Shown here: in pieces, positions 1 through 6,608 of the stretch
Numbering within the stretch: the first letter of the stretch is position 1
Layout: every line of letters begins with the position of its first letter
Position numbers and translations under genes: made by a program
NCBI RefSeq assembly: GCF_030150285.1
Contig: NZ_JASLGE010000100.1
Location: 1-9,361, forward strand
Direction: 5' to 3'
Origin: Pseudomonas sp.
GTDB taxonomy: Bacteria; Pseudomonadota; Gammaproteobacteria; Pseudomonadales; Pseudomonadaceae
DNA: 9,361 nucleotides
Notes under the pieces: model-generated
The model's database searches: none
Told to the model about the DNA's origin: nothing
Seen by the model: the letters and a program-made list of their open reading frames with translations, nothing else

Positions 1-1448
1 CCCGTACCGAACAGGGTCGTATCTACCAGCGTCCTTTCGGCGGTCAGTCCAAGGACTTCGGCAAGGGCGGCCAGGCTGCGCGTACTTGCGCTGCAGCCGA
101 CCGTACCGGTCACGCACTGTTGCACACCCTGTACCAGGCCAACCTCAAGGCCGGCACTGTATTCCTGAACGAATACTACGGTGTCGATCTGGTTAAGAAC
201 GAGGCTGGCGATTTCGTCGGCATGATCGTTATCTGCATCGAAACCGGTGAAACCTCTTACGTTCGCGCTAACGCGACCGTACTGGCGACTGGCGGTGCAG
301 GCCGTATCTACTCGTCCACCACCAACGCCCTGATCAACACCGGCGACGGTATTGGCATGGCGCTGCGTGCTGGCGTGCCGGTACAGGACATCGAAATGTG
401 GCAGTTCCACCCGACCGGTATTGCCGGCGCCGGTGTACTGGTTACCGAAGGTTGCCGTGGTGAAGGTGGGTACCTGATCAACAAGCACGGCGAGCGTTTC
501 ATGGAGCGTTACGCTCCGAACGCCAAAGACCTTGCTGGTCGTGACGTAGTTGCACGCTCGATGGTTAAAGAAATCATCGCGGGCAACGGTTGCGGTCCAG
601 ATGGCGACCACGTAATGCTGAAACTTGACCACCTCGGTGAGGAAGTTCTGCACAGCCGTCTGCCAGGCATTTGCGAACTGTCCAAGACCTTCGCACACGT
701 TGACCCGGTACTGGCTCCCGTTCCAGTAGTTCCAACTTGCCACTATATGATGGGCGGCGTTGCCACCAACATTCATGGCCAGGCGATCACTCAAGACGCC
801 GACGGCAACGACCAGATCATCCCTGGCCTGTTCGCAGTGGGTGAAGTGGCGTGCGTATCGGTGCACGGTGCCAACCGTCTGGGCGGCAACTCGCTGCTCG
901 ACCTGGTGGTATTCGGTCGTGCTGCCGGCCTGTTCCTTGAGCAGACCCTCAAAGAAGGCGTTGATTACGCCCGTCCACGCCAGTCCGACATCGACGCTGC
1001 CCTGGCACGTCTGGACGGCCTGAACTCACGCACTGATGGCGAAGACGTGGCAACCCTGCGTAAAGAGCTGCAAAGCTGCATGCAGAACTACTTCGGTGTA
1101 TTCCGTACCGGCGAATACATGCAGAAGGGTATTGCCCAGTTGGCTGACCTGCGCAAGCGCATCGCCAACGTGAAAATCAACGATAAGAGCCAGGCGTTCA
1201 ACACGGCCCGTATCGAAGCCCTTGAGCTGCAAAACCTGCTCGAAGTGGCTGAAGCGACTGCAATCGCTGCTGAAGTCCGTAAAGAATCGCGTGGTGCTCA
1301 CGCCCGCGAAGACTTCGAAGATCGTGACGACGTTAACTGGCTGTGCCACACCCTGTACTTCCCGGGTGACAAGCGCGTAGCCAAGCGTGCGGTGAACTTC
1401 TCGCCGAAAACCGTTCCGACCTTCGAACCTATGGTTCGGACTTACTAA
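1..1448 (+). CDS. sdhA: Succinate dehydrogenase flavoprotein subunit (5'-truncated by window edge)
   Basis: This is the catalytic FAD subunit of succinate:quinone oxidoreductase (complex II), which oxidises succinate to fumarate on the cytoplasmic side of the inner membrane. The frame is open from the left edge, with the first complete codon at base 3, and ends in TAA at 1446-1448, giving 481 visible residues. By comparison with the E. coli protein (588 aa), about 106 N-terminal residues are missing, including the Rossmann FAD motif and the histidine that binds FAD covalently. Substrate-site motifs are present in order: WQFHPTGI (His codon at 408-410), TEGCRGEGG, a RDVVAR segment with the catalytic Arg, CHYMMGG, and GANRLGGNSLLDLVVFG. 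The C-terminus, ending in VRTY, is typical. An internal TTG at 120 is not the start, because homology continues upstream of it. sdhB follows after 11 bases, so the two are cotranscribed; sdhC and sdhD are expected to the left. Confidence 0.98.
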   Translation, partial: RTEQGRIYQRPFGGQSKDFGKGGQAARTCAAADRTGHALLHTLYQANLKAGTVFLNEYYGVDLVKNEAGDFVGMIVICIETGETSYVRANATVLATGGAGRIYSSTTNALINTGDGIGMALRAGVPVQDIEMWQFHPTGIAGAGVLVTEGCRGEGGYLINKHGERFMERYAPNAKDLAGRDVVARSMVKEIIAGNGCGPDGDHVMLKLDHLGEEVLHSRLPGICELSKTFAHVDPVLAPVPVVPTCHYMMGGVATNIHGQAITQDADGNDQIIPGLFAVGEVACVSVHGANRLGGNSLLDLVVFGRAAGLFLEQTLKEGVDYARPRQSDIDAALARLDGLNSRTDGEDVATLRKELQSCMQNYFGVFRTGEYMQKGIAQLADLRKRIANVKINDKSQAFNTARIEALELQNLLEVAEATAIAAEVRKESRGAHAREDFEDRDDVNWLCHTLYFPGDKRVAKRAVNFSPKTVPTFEPMVRTY

Positions 1449-1451
1449 GGG
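1447..1451 (+). promoter_or_regulatory. Ribosome binding site that fixes the sdhB start
   Basis: AAGGG overlaps the sdhA stop codon and lies 8 bases before the ATG at 1460, which is good spacing. The in-frame GTG at 1451 would lie inside this Shine-Dalgarno sequence and has no well-placed one of its own. Known Pseudomonas SdhB proteins begin MLxVSVYRYN, which also supports 1460. Confidence 0.75.
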
Positions 1452-1459
1452 TGGCCGAT

Positions 1460-2164
1460 ATGTTGAAAGTCAGTGTTTATCGCTACAACCCTGATCAGGA
1501 CGCAGCACCGTTCATGCAGGAATTCCAGGTCAATACCCACGGTAAAGACCTGATGGTGCTGGACGTACTGGCCCTGATCAAAGAGCAGGACGAAGGTTTC
1601 TCCTATCGTCGCTCTTGCCGTGAGGGCGTTTGCGGCTCCGACGGTATGAACATCAACGGCAAAAACGGCCTGGCGTGCGTTACGCCGCTGTCTGCTGTCG
1701 TCAAAGGTAACAAGCTGATTGTTCGTCCTCTGCCAGGTTTGCCGGTTATTCGTGACCTGGTCGTCGATATGAGCATCTTCTACAAGCAATACGAGAAAGT
1801 GAAGCCGTTCCTGCAGAACGATACTCCGGCTCCGGCCATTGAACGTCTGCAATCGCCAGAAGAGCGTGAAAAGCTCGACGGTCTGTACGAGTGCATCCTG
1901 TGTGCTTGCTGCTCGACGTCGTGCCCATCCTTCTGGTGGAACCCGGACAAGTTCCTGGGCCCTGCTGCACTGCTGCAAGCCTACCGTTTCCTGGCTGACA
2001 GCCGTGACACCAAGACCAATGAGCGTCTGGCTTCGCTGGATGACCCGTTCAGCGTATTCCGCTGCCGCGGGATCATGAACTGCGTCAACGTGTGTCCGAA
2101 GGGCCTGAACCCGACTAAGGCCATCGGTCACGTGCGTAGCATGCTGCTGCAAAGTGGCGTTTGA
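1460..2164 (+). CDS. sdhB: Succinate dehydrogenase iron-sulfur subunit
   Basis: SdhB carries electrons from the SdhA flavin to quinone through three Fe-S clusters and joins SdhA to the membrane anchors SdhC and SdhD. The product is 234 aa from the ATG at 1460. The N-terminal plant-type ferredoxin domain (about 1-105) has the [2Fe-2S] ligands Cys53, Cys58, Asp61 and Cys73 in SCREGVCGSDG...GLAC. The C-terminal domain has CILCACCSTSC and CRGIMNCVNVCPKGLNP. By alignment with E. coli, Cys145, Cys148, Cys151 and Cys212 bind [4Fe-4S], and Cys155, Cys202 and Cys208 bind [3Fe-4S]. All ligands are intact. A GTG at 1451 would add three residues (MAD) but is disfavoured by RBS position and homology. This is the last gene of the sdh operon: a terminator-like hairpin lies at 2241-2274. 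Confidence 0.97.
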   Translation: MLKVSVYRYNPDQDAAPFMQEFQVNTHGKDLMVLDVLALIKEQDEGFSYRRSCREGVCGSDGMNINGKNGLACVTPLSAVVKGNKLIVRPLPGLPVIRDLVVDMSIFYKQYEKVKPFLQNDTPAPAIERLQSPEEREKLDGLYECILCACCSTSCPSFWWNPDKFLGPAALLQAYRFLADSRDTKTNERLASLDDPFSVFRCRGIMNCVNVCPKGLNPTKAIGHVRSMLLQSGV

Positions 2165-2192
2165 TACAAAGTTGTACGTAATACCGCTGTAA

Positions 2193-2232
2193 CCGTAGAT
2201 GCTACGGCGCAGGCTTCAACCGGCGCCGTAGC
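2193..2232 (+). repeat. Three-armed inverted repeat after sdhB with two exclusive hairpins
   Basis: The arm CCGTAG (2193-2198) pairs with CTACGG (2202-2207) across a 3-base loop. The same CTACGG is part of a perfect 10-bp arm, GCTACGGCGC (2201-2210), that pairs with GCGCCGTAGC (2223-2232) across a 12-base loop. The two hairpins cannot form together. No T-run follows, so this alone is not an intrinsic terminator. It may protect the sdh mRNA 3' end or affect folding of the terminator just downstream; its role is inferred. Confidence 0.6.
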
Positions 2233-2240
2233 TATAACCT

Positions 2241-2274
2241 GAGCAACAGCTCAAAAAGCTGCGGCTCTTATTTT
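2241..2274 (+). terminator. Probable Rho-independent terminator of the sdh operon
   Basis: GAGC (2241-2244) and CAGCT (2247-2251) pair with AGCTG (2257-2261) and GCTC (2264-2267). The stem has 9 base pairs with one 2x2 internal loop (AA/CG) and a 5-base loop, and is followed directly by TTATTTT (2268-2274). The position, 77 bases after the sdhB stop and well before sucA, suits the end of the sdh transcript. It implies that sucA is largely transcribed from its own promoter or by read-through. I see no convincing sigma-70 promoter between here and sucA. Confidence 0.65.
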
Positions 2275-2285
2275 GAAGAAATGAG

Positions 2286-2316
2286 ACCAGCAGGGGCATC
2301 CGGGCTGGTACCCGGA
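2286..2316 (+). promoter_or_regulatory. Pair of competing hairpins in the sucA leader region
   Basis: ACCAGC (2286-2291) pairs with GCTGGT (2304-2309), and TCCGGG (2299-2304) pairs with CCCGGA (2311-2316). Each is a perfect 6-bp stem, and the two overlap so only one can form. They sit between the sdh terminator and the sucA start-site helix. They may belong to a structured 5' UTR such as the Pseudomonas sucA-II RNA motif, but I cannot confirm that the transcript starts upstream of them. Confidence 0.4.
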
Positions 2317-2370
2317 CTATCAGCGTGATCCAAGTGGCTTGTTTTAGTCGCTGTATTCGGACTTTTTCAA

Positions 2371-2426
2371 GCATGCTCTGGTGTTCTCGTCGATGGTGTC
2401 CCCTAACCGAGGGTGACCAAGCATGC
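2371..2426 (+). promoter_or_regulatory. sucA translation-start helix sequestering RBS and AUG (candidate sucA-II-type leader RNA)
   Basis: GCATGCT-C-TGGT (2371-2382) pairs with ACCA-AGCATGC (2416-2426), giving 11 base pairs with a single bulged C at 2378. The 3' arm contains the sucA ATG (2423-2425). Inside it, CTCG (2386-2389) can pair with CGAG (2408-2411), which overlaps the Shine-Dalgarno sequence GAGGGTGA (2409-2416). An alternative pairing, GGT..CCC (2395-2402) with GGG..ACC (2411-2418), also covers the SD. Both foldings would block ribosome entry, suggesting translational control of 2-oxoglutarate dehydrogenase. The pairings are read from sequence. Published comparative work describes a sucA-II RNA motif at this place in Pseudomonas; I could not test membership. 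Confidence 0.55.
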
Positions 2427-5254
2427 AAGAAAGCGTGATGCAGCGCATGTGGAACAGCGGCTATCTTTCAGGTGGTAACGCTGCCTATGTGGAAGAGCTC
2501 TACGAGCTCTACCTGCACGACCCTAACGCTGTGCCAGAAGAATGGCGCACCAAATTTCAGACGTTGCCTACTGACGGCAACTCTGCCAACGATGTTTCGC
2601 ACTCCACAATCCGCGACCATTTCGTGCTGCTGGCAAAGAACCAGCGCCGCGCTCAACCGGTATCTGCCGGGAGCGTGAGCAGCGAGCACGAGAAAAAGCA
2701 GGTTGAAGTGCTGCGATTGATCCAGGCCTATCGGATGCGCGGCCACCAGGCAGCCCAGCTTGATCCGCTGGGGCTGTGGCAGCGTCCTGCACCTGCAGAC
2801 CTGTCGATCAATCATTACGGCTTGACCAATGCCGATCTTGATACGACCTTCCGTGCCGGCGACCTGTCCATCGGCAAAGAGGAAGCGAGCCTACGCGAAA
2901 TTCTCGAAGCGTTGCAGCAGACATATTGCCGCACCATTGGCGCCGAGTTCACGCACATCGTCGATTCCGAGCAGCGCCACTGGTTTCAGCAGCGTCTCGA
3001 AAGCGTGCGCGGCCGTCCGACTTACTCGGCTGATGTCAAAAGCCACCTGCTTGAGCGCGTAACAGCAGCTGAAGGTCTGGAAAAATACCTGGGCACCAAA
3101 TACCCGGGTACCAAACGCTTCGGCCTGGAAGGCGGCGAAAGCCTGATTCCTTTGCTGGACGAGTTGATTCAGCGTTCGGGCAATTACGGCACCAAGGAAA
3201 TCGTTATCGGCATGGCTCACCGCGGCCGTCTGAACGTATTGGTGAACACCTTCGGTAAAAACCCGCGCGAGTTGTTCGACGAGTTCGAAGGCAAGAAAAA
3301 AATCGAGTTGGGTTCCGGTGACGTCAAGTATCACCAGGGCTTCTCCTCCAACGTCATGACCTCCGGTGGCGAAGTCCACTTGGCAATGGCGTTTAACCCC
3401 TCCCACCTGGAAATCGTTTCTCCGGTGGTTGAAGGGTCTGTGCGTGCACGTCAGGATCGTCGTAATGACACGACTGGCGAAAAAGTACTGCCAATTTCCA
3501 TCCACGGTGATGCTGCATTCGCAGGTCAGGGCGTGGTGATGGAAACCTTCCAGATGTCGCAAACACGCGGCTTCAAGACGGGCGGTACGGTTCACTTGGT
3601 GATCAACAACCAGGTTGGCTTCACCATCAGCAACCCGGAAGACTCCCGTTCTACCGAGTACTGCACTGACGTCGCGAAAATGATTCAGGCACCGATCCTC
3701 CATGTGAATGGCGATGATCCGGAAGCCGTGCTGTTTGTGACCCAGTTGGCTATCGACTATCGCATGCAGTTCAAACGTGACGTGGTGATCGACCTGTTCT
3801 GCTACCGCCGTCGCGGTCACAACGAGGCCGATGAGCCAAACGGTACTCAGCCGTTGATGTACCAGCAAATCGCTAAGCAGCGCACTACCCGTGAGCTGTA
3901 TGCGGAACGTCTGACCCAAGAAAGCGTGGTGGATGCAGAACGCGTTCAGGCCAAGATCGACGAATACCGCAACGCGCTGGACAACGGTCTGCATGTTGTG
4001 AAAAGTCTGGTCAAGGAACCGAACAAAGAGCTGTTTGTTGACTGGCGTCCGTACCTGGGCCACGCCTGGACAGCGCGTCACGACACGCGTTTCGATCTGA
4101 AAACCCTGCAAGAACTGTCGGCCAAGCTGCTGGAAATTCCAGAAGGCTTCGTGGTTCAGCGTCAGGTTGCGAAGATCTACGAAGACCGTCAAAAAATGCA
4201 AGCCGGCGGCCTGCCGATCAACTGGGGTTATGCCGAAACCATGGCATACGCGACCCTGGCGTTCGAAGGTCACCCGATTCGCATGACCGGTCAGGACATT
4301 GGCCGTGGCACGTTCTCGCACCGTCATGCTGTGTTGCACAACCAGAAAGATGCTGGCACCTACATTCCTCTGAAGCACCTGTACGAAGGTCAGCCACGCT
4401 TTGACCTGTACGATTCGCTGCTGTCTGAAGAAGCGGTTCTGGCATTCGAATACGGTTACTCGACCACTACGCCTAACGCGCTGGTGATCTGGGAAGCCCA
4501 GTTTGGCGACTTCGCCAACGGCGCTCAGGTTGTGATTGACCAGTTCATCACCAGCGGTGAGCACAAGTGGGGCCGTCTGTGCGGTCTGACCATGTTGCTG
4601 CCACACGGTTATGAAGGTCAGGGCCCGGAGCACTCGTCGGCACGTCTTGAGCGCTATCTGCAACTGTGCGCAGAGCACAACATCCAAGTGTGCATGCCAA
4701 CCACGCCAGCGCAGATCTACCATCTGTTGCGCCGTCAGGTGATCCGTCCGTTGCGCAAGCCGCTGGTGGTACTGACACCGAAGTCGTTGCTGCGTCACAA
4801 ATTGGCAATCTCGACCCTGGAAGATCTGGCAGAAGGTTCGTTCCAGACCGTTATCCCAGAGATCGATGCACAAGATCCGGCGAAAGTCGATCGCATCGTC
4901 CTGTGTAGCGGCAAGGTCTACTATGACCTGTTGGAAAAACGCCGTGCTGAAGGTCGTGATGACATCGCTATCGTGCGTCTTGAGCAACTGTACCCATTCC
5001 CTGAGGACGACTTGATTGAAGTCCTGGCTCCGTACAAAAACGTCAAACATATTGTTTGGTGTCAGGAAGAGCCGATGAACCAGGGTGCTTGGTACTGCAG
5101 CCAACACCACATGCGCCGCATCATCAGCGGTCACGATAAGTCTCTCGTACTCGAGTACGCGGGCCGTGACGCTTCTGCTGCACCTGCTTGTGGTTACGCA
5201 TCGATGCACGCTGAGCAACAGGCCAAACTGTTGCAAGACGCGTTTACTGTTTAA
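2423..5254 (+). CDS. sucA: 2-oxoglutarate dehydrogenase E1 component
   Basis: This is the thiamine-diphosphate-dependent E1 of the 2-oxoglutarate dehydrogenase complex. It decarboxylates 2-oxoglutarate and transfers the succinyl group to the lipoyl arm of SucB. It has 943 aa; E. coli SucA has 933. The N-terminal segment (about 1-45) is the family's E2-binding region. The TPP domain contains GMAHRGRLN (263-271, His266), NPSHLE (325-330), HGDAAFAGQG (361-370) and NNQVGF (395-400), so the GD...NN cofactor motif is intact. HNEADEP is at 466-472. The transketolase-like pyrimidine domain has SEEAVLAFEYGYS (668-680) and EAQFGDFANGAQ (691-702), and the C-terminal domain has CSGKVYYDLL and CQEEPMNQGAWY. 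The ATG at 2423 follows GAGGGTGA by 6 bases, and Pseudomonas homologues also begin MQESVMQRMW. sucB follows 40 bases downstream. The start lies inside a predicted helix (2371-2426). Confidence 0.98.
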   Translation: MQESVMQRMWNSGYLSGGNAAYVEELYELYLHDPNAVPEEWRTKFQTLPTDGNSANDVSHSTIRDHFVLLAKNQRRAQPVSAGSVSSEHEKKQVEVLRLIQAYRMRGHQAAQLDPLGLWQRPAPADLSINHYGLTNADLDTTFRAGDLSIGKEEASLREILEALQQTYCRTIGAEFTHIVDSEQRHWFQQRLESVRGRPTYSADVKSHLLERVTAAEGLEKYLGTKYPGTKRFGLEGGESLIPLLDELIQRSGNYGTKEIVIGMAHRGRLNVLVNTFGKNPRELFDEFEGKKKIELGSGDVKYHQGFSSNVMTSGGEVHLAMAFNPSHLEIVSPVVEGSVRARQDRRNDTTGEKVLPISIHGDAAFAGQGVVMETFQMSQTRGFKTGGTVHLVINNQVGFTISNPEDSRSTEYCTDVAKMIQAPILHVNGDDPEAVLFVTQLAIDYRMQFKRDVVIDLFCYRRRGHNEADEPNGTQPLMYQQIAKQRTTRELYAERLTQESVVDAERVQAKIDEYRNALDNGLHVVKSLVKEPNKELFVDWRPYLGHAWTARHDTRFDLKTLQELSAKLLEIPEGFVVQRQVAKIYEDRQKMQAGGLPINWGYAETMAYATLAFEGHPIRMTGQDIGRGTFSHRHAVLHNQKDAGTYIPLKHLYEGQPRFDLYDSLLSEEAVLAFEYGYSTTTPNALVIWEAQFGDFANGAQVVIDQFITSGEHKWGRLCGLTMLLPHGYEGQGPEHSSARLERYLQLCAEHNIQVCMPTTPAQIYHLLRRQVIRPLRKPLVVLTPKSLLRHKLAISTLEDLAEGSFQTVIPEIDAQDPAKVDRIVLCSGKVYYDLLEKRRAEGRDDIAIVRLEQLYPFPEDDLIEVLAPYKNVKHIVWCQEEPMNQGAWYCSQHHMRRIISGHDKSLVLEYAGRDASAAPACGYASMHAEQQAKLLQDAFTV

Positions 5255-5294
5255 CGCCTTCGCGCACTGAAACCGAATTTAAGGAACCACGAAC

Positions 5295-6509
5295 ATGGCT
5301 ATCGAGATTAAAGCCCCTACTTTCCCGGAATCGGTTGCCGATGGCACCGTTGCCACCTGGCACAAGCAACCGGGCGACGCTGTCAAGCGTGACGACCTGA
5401 TTGTTGACATCGAAACCGACAAGGTAGTGCTGGAAGTACTGGCCACTGCTGACGGCGTGCTGGGCGCAATCGTCAAGAACGAAGGCGACACCGTTCTGTC
5501 CGACGAAGTACTGGGCTCTATCGTTGAAGGCGGCGCTGCCGCTGCTCCGGCTGCTGCCGCTCCAGCCGCTCAGGCTGTTGCTCCTGCTGCTGATGGCGAA
5601 GACGATCCGGTTGCTGCTCCGGCTGCTCGCAAAATCGCTGAAGAAAACGGCATCAACATCGCTTCCGTTGCCGGTACTGGCAAAGGCGGTCGTGTGACCA
5701 AAGAAGACGTTGTTGCCGCTGTTGCTGCCAAAAAGGCTGCTCCTGCTGCTGCGCCTGCCAAGGCTGCTGCTCCAGCCGCTGCTGCTCCGGTTTTCGCTGC
5801 TGGCGACCGTGTAGAAAAACGCGTTCCGATGACCCGCGTTCGCGCTACCGTGGCCAAGCGTCTGGTAGAAGCTCAGTCGAACATGGCGATGCTGACCACG
5901 TTCAACGAAGTCGACATGACCGAAATCATGGCACTGCGTTCGAAGTACAAGGACCTGTTCGAGAAGTCCCACAACGGCGTACGCTTGGGCTTCATGTCGT
6001 TCTTCGTGAAAGCGGCTACCGAAGCGCTGAAACGCTTCCCGGCGGTTAACGCTTCGATCGACGGTTCGGACATCGTTTACCATGGCTACGCTGACATCGG
6101 TGTTGCCGTCTCCAGCGACCGTGGCCTGGTCGTTCCAGTACTGCGTAACGCTGAACTGATGAGCCTGGCTGAAATCGAAGGCGGCATCGCTGCTTACGGC
6201 AAGAAAGCCCGTGATGGCAAATTGTCTATCGACGAAATGACCGGTGGTACTTTCACCATCACCAACGGTGGTACTTTCGGTTCGATGATGTCGACTCCGA
6301 TCGTCAACCCGCCGCAAGCCGCAATCCTGGGCATGCACAACATCCTTCAGCGTCCAATGGCAGTCAACGGTCAGGTTGTAATCCGTCCGATGATGTACCT
6401 GGCTCTGTCCTACGATCACCGTTTGATCGACGGCAAAGAAGCTGTAAGTTTCCTGGTAGCAATCAAAAATCTGCTGGAAGACCCGGCTCGCTTGCTTCTG
6501 GATATCTGA
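5295..6509 (+). CDS. sucB: Dihydrolipoyllysine-residue succinyltransferase (E2) of 2-oxoglutarate dehydrogenase
   Basis: SucB forms the core of the complex and transfers the succinyl group from its lipoyl arm to CoA. It has 404 aa, normal for the family. Domains in order: a single lipoyl domain (about 2-78) with the lipoylated Lys43 in ETDKVV; an Ala/Pro-rich flexible linker (about 80-103); a peripheral subunit-binding domain (about 105-143, PAARKIAEENGI...GRVTKEDV); a second Ala/Pro/Lys linker (145-170); and the catalytic domain (about 173-404) with GGTFTITNGGTFGS and the active site SYDHRLIDG (His375, Asp379). The linkers are coded by GCT/GCC/CCG-rich low-complexity DNA (about 5531-5600 and 5725-5795). 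TAAGGA (5280-5285) lies 9 bases before the ATG. The gene is cotranscribed with sucA. One lipoyl domain and a partner lpdG next door distinguish it from pyruvate or branched-chain E2. Confidence 0.98.
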   Translation: MAIEIKAPTFPESVADGTVATWHKQPGDAVKRDDLIVDIETDKVVLEVLATADGVLGAIVKNEGDTVLSDEVLGSIVEGGAAAAPAAAAPAAQAVAPAADGEDDPVAAPAARKIAEENGINIASVAGTGKGGRVTKEDVVAAVAAKKAAPAAAPAKAAAPAAAAPVFAAGDRVEKRVPMTRVRATVAKRLVEAQSNMAMLTTFNEVDMTEIMALRSKYKDLFEKSHNGVRLGFMSFFVKAATEALKRFPAVNASIDGSDIVYHGYADIGVAVSSDRGLVVPVLRNAELMSLAEIEGGIAAYGKKARDGKLSIDEMTGGTFTITNGGTFGSMMSTPIVNPPQAAILGMHNILQRPMAVNGQVVIRPMMYLALSYDHRLIDGKEAVSFLVAIKNLLEDPARLLLDI

Positions 6510-6525
6510 TTGAAGCAGCTGCAAG

Positions 6526-6591
6526 TTGCGAGCTACAAGCTGTAAGAAAAAGCAGCTTGGCTTGCAGCTTGTGGCTAAAAGCTTGTCGCAA
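6526..6591 (+). repeat. Imperfect inverted repeat between sucB and lpdG (dispersed palindrome type)
   Basis: The arm AGCTACAAGCTGTAAG (6531-6546) pairs with CTTGCAGCTTGTGGCT (6561-6576) over 16 positions, 14 Watson-Crick and 2 G-U, with a 14-base loop. A further TTGCG (6526-6530) can pair with CGCAA (6587-6591) outside it. The flanks are built from variants of AGCTGCAAG. Similar CAAGCTGCAAG-type palindromes occur between Pseudomonas genes, from memory. Inside an operon such a hairpin often stabilises upstream mRNA or lowers downstream expression, which would set the E2 to E3 ratio; that role is inferred. No T-run follows the stem. Confidence 0.7.
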
Positions 6592-6608
6592 ATAGAGGAT
6601 CTATTTTC

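Noticed and set aside
1451..1459. GTG at 1451 as the sdhB start
   Set aside because: It overlaps the only good Shine-Dalgarno sequence, and homologues start at the equivalent of the ATG at 1460.
1445..2152. Minus-strand open frame opposite sdhB
   Set aside because: It is a register-matched shadow of sdhB with no recognisable protein.
2161..2166. TTGATA as a -35 element for a sucA promoter overlapping the sdhB stop
   Set aside because: No -10-like hexamer at 16-18 bases spacing; the nearest TAATAC is only 12 bases away.
2281..2328. 15-residue leader peptide (MRPAGASG...) before sucA
   Set aside because: The purine-rich GAAGAA touches the ATG with no spacing, the peptide is not enriched in a regulatory amino acid, and it overlaps the competing hairpins.
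2891..5236. Minus-strand open frame of 781 codons opposite sucA
   Set aside because: Same cause: it is in register with the sucA codons and open because of codon bias. There is no family resemblance in the translation, while sucA is complete and certain.
5531..5795. GCT/GCC/CCG-rich repeats suggesting a satellite or insertion
   Set aside because: They are in frame and encode the two Ala/Pro linkers expected in SucB.
6242..6279. 12-base direct repeat GGTGGTACTTTC in sucB
   Set aside because: It encodes the conserved acyltransferase motif GGTFTITNGGTFGS, so the repeat reflects protein sequence.
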